A DNA stretch of 6,170 bases from Candidatus Nealsoniibacteriota bacterium. GTDB taxonomy: Bacteria > Patescibacteriota > Minisyncoccia > Minisyncoccales > PWPS01. Under the pieces are notes generated by a model. The model ran no database searches. It was not told the DNA's origin and was given only the letters and a program-made list of their open reading frames with translations. The position numbers and the translations under genes were made by a program. How positions within the stretch are numbered: position 1 is the first letter of the stretch; each line of letters begins with the position of its first letter. The DNA lies in assembly GCA_003554445.1 (NCBI GenBank), contig PWGJ01000082.1:1-6170 (forward strand), written 5' to 3'. Below, in pieces: positions 5,447 to 6,170 of the stretch.

Positions 5447-6170
5447 ATGCTTACATCAATAAAAAGAACTTGGCGGCTGGGATGGAAGAACTTTAAGAGG
5501 TCGGGAGGTCTTTCGGTAGTTGCAATAGTCGTTTTGATGGCCACTACCTTTTTGGCTACTTCTCTTCTTCTTGCCAGGGAGGTTTCACAAGAGGCAATAA
5601 GAGATGTCGAAGCCGGTGCGGATATAAGCATATACTTTAATTTGGCAACGCCCGAAGAGCAAATCCAAGAGATTGCCGAAGACTTGGAGCAAAACTTTGA
5701 CCTCTTGGGAATAAATTACACTTCAAGACATGAAGCTCTTGAAAATTTCAGAGATCGGCACGGTGATAACGAAGTTTTGATGGCTGCCTTGGATGAAGTC
5801 GGAAATAGATTTTCGGCAACCTTGGACATAAAAGCCGGAGAAATCGGAAATTACAGAGATATATCGGATTACGCCAGAAGCAACTATTCAGAAGTTATTG
5901 ATGAAATTGATTTTTACAGAAGAAAAGAGGCAATAGAATCGATATTTGCGATAACCTCAAGAGTAGAGAGATCGATAATCGTTTTGGGTGGAATTTTGGC
6001 TTTGGTATCGATCTTCATAGTTTTCGGTACCGTCAGGCTTTCTATTTATAGTCTAAATGAAGAGATAAGGATAATGAAACTTGTCGGCGCCTCAAATGGA
6101 TTCATGCAGGGATCTTTTATAATTCAAGGATTTATTTTAGGGCTCATTGCCAGCGTGCTTTCGCTGATAA
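5447..6170 (+). CDS. ftsX: Cell division protein FtsX, 3'-truncated by window edge
   Basis: FtsX is the membrane partner of FtsE; its extracellular loop activates murein hydrolases or their regulators. Reading from ATG 5447 gives 241 residues with no stop before the window end. Visible in order: a basic N-terminus with conserved Trp and Asn-Phe residues (TWRLGWKNFKRSG), TM1 at about 22-43, an outer domain of about 130 residues starting with GADISIYFN at about 57-65, TM2 at about 176-198, the family-typical cytoplasmic loop EIRIMKLVGASNGFMQGSF at about 206-224, and the beginning of TM3. FtsX has four TM segments, so about the last quarter is missing (E. coli has an extra N-terminal extension, so lengths are not directly comparable). 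The start lies 9 bases after the ftsE stop, with no SD but a TATAAT at 5433-5438. Co-transcription with ftsE is expected. Confidence 0.95.
   Translation, partial: MLTSIKRTWRLGWKNFKRSGGLSVVAIVVLMATTFLATSLLLAREVSQEAIRDVEAGADISIYFNLATPEEQIQEIAEDLEQNFDLLGINYTSRHEALENFRDRHGDNEVLMAALDEVGNRFSATLDIKAGEIGNYRDISDYARSNYSEVIDEIDFYRRKEAIESIFAITSRVERSIIVLGGILALVSIFIVFGTVRLSIYSLNEEIRIMKLVGASNGFMQGSFIIQGFILGLIASVLSLI

Noticed and set aside
5143..5631. Long open frame on the minus strand (162 codons) across ftsE and ftsX
   Set aside because: It mirrors two genes with clear motifs, is Ser/Arg-rich low-quality sequence, and has no recognisable domain; the other minus-strand frames are rejected for the same reason.

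Overview
The window holds six protein genes and one tRNA, all on the + strand and packed almost end to end: murJ (5' end cut off by the window), lepA, a small FtsB/DivIC-type septum protein, tRNA-Thr(CGU), prfB with its +1 programmed frameshift, ftsE, and ftsX (3' end cut off). The longest gene-free gap is 41 bases (3135-3175). I see no mobile element, CRISPR array, convincing terminator or foreign-looking insert.

Organism: a bacterium, rather AT-rich by eye. The tiny gaps, the absence of Shine-Dalgarno motifs at visible starts, the CCA-less tRNA and the protein style (short E/K-rich FtsB-like protein, NFADHLQAFP-type MurJ) suggest a Patescibacteria/CPR genome, perhaps Parcubacteria-like. This is inference; no 16S or ribosomal protein marker is present. 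UGA is a real stop here: it ends murJ and is the regulatory stop in prfB. That argues against lineages that reassign UGA, such as Absconditabacteria/Gracilibacteria or Mycoplasma.

Layout: (1) 1-1365, murJ, the lipid II flippase. It shares a 4-base ATGA stop/start overlap with (2) 1362-3134, lepA (EF-4). (3) 3135-3175, a short gap with an extended -10 promoter only 11 bases before the next start. (4) 3176-3550, the FtsB/DivIC-like gene, whose stop codon TAG shares its last G with base 1 of (5) the tRNA-Thr gene, 3550-3621. (6) 3631-4741, prfB (RF2), beginning 9 bases after the tRNA. (7) 4742-5437, ftsE, starting on the base after the prfB stop. (8) 5447-end, ftsX.

How they fit together: murJ, the FtsB-like gene and ftsEX serve peptidoglycan synthesis and septation. 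lepA, tRNA-Thr and prfB serve translation. The order prfB-ftsE-ftsX is widely conserved in bacteria. From 3159 on, everything could lie on one transcript, with the tRNA excised from its middle. If so, tRNA processing would cut the FtsB-like mRNA inside its stop codon and give prfB a new, very short 5' leader. The most unusual structures are this mRNA/tRNA junction and a perfect 16-base palindrome that contains the SD-like stimulator of the RF2 frameshift.
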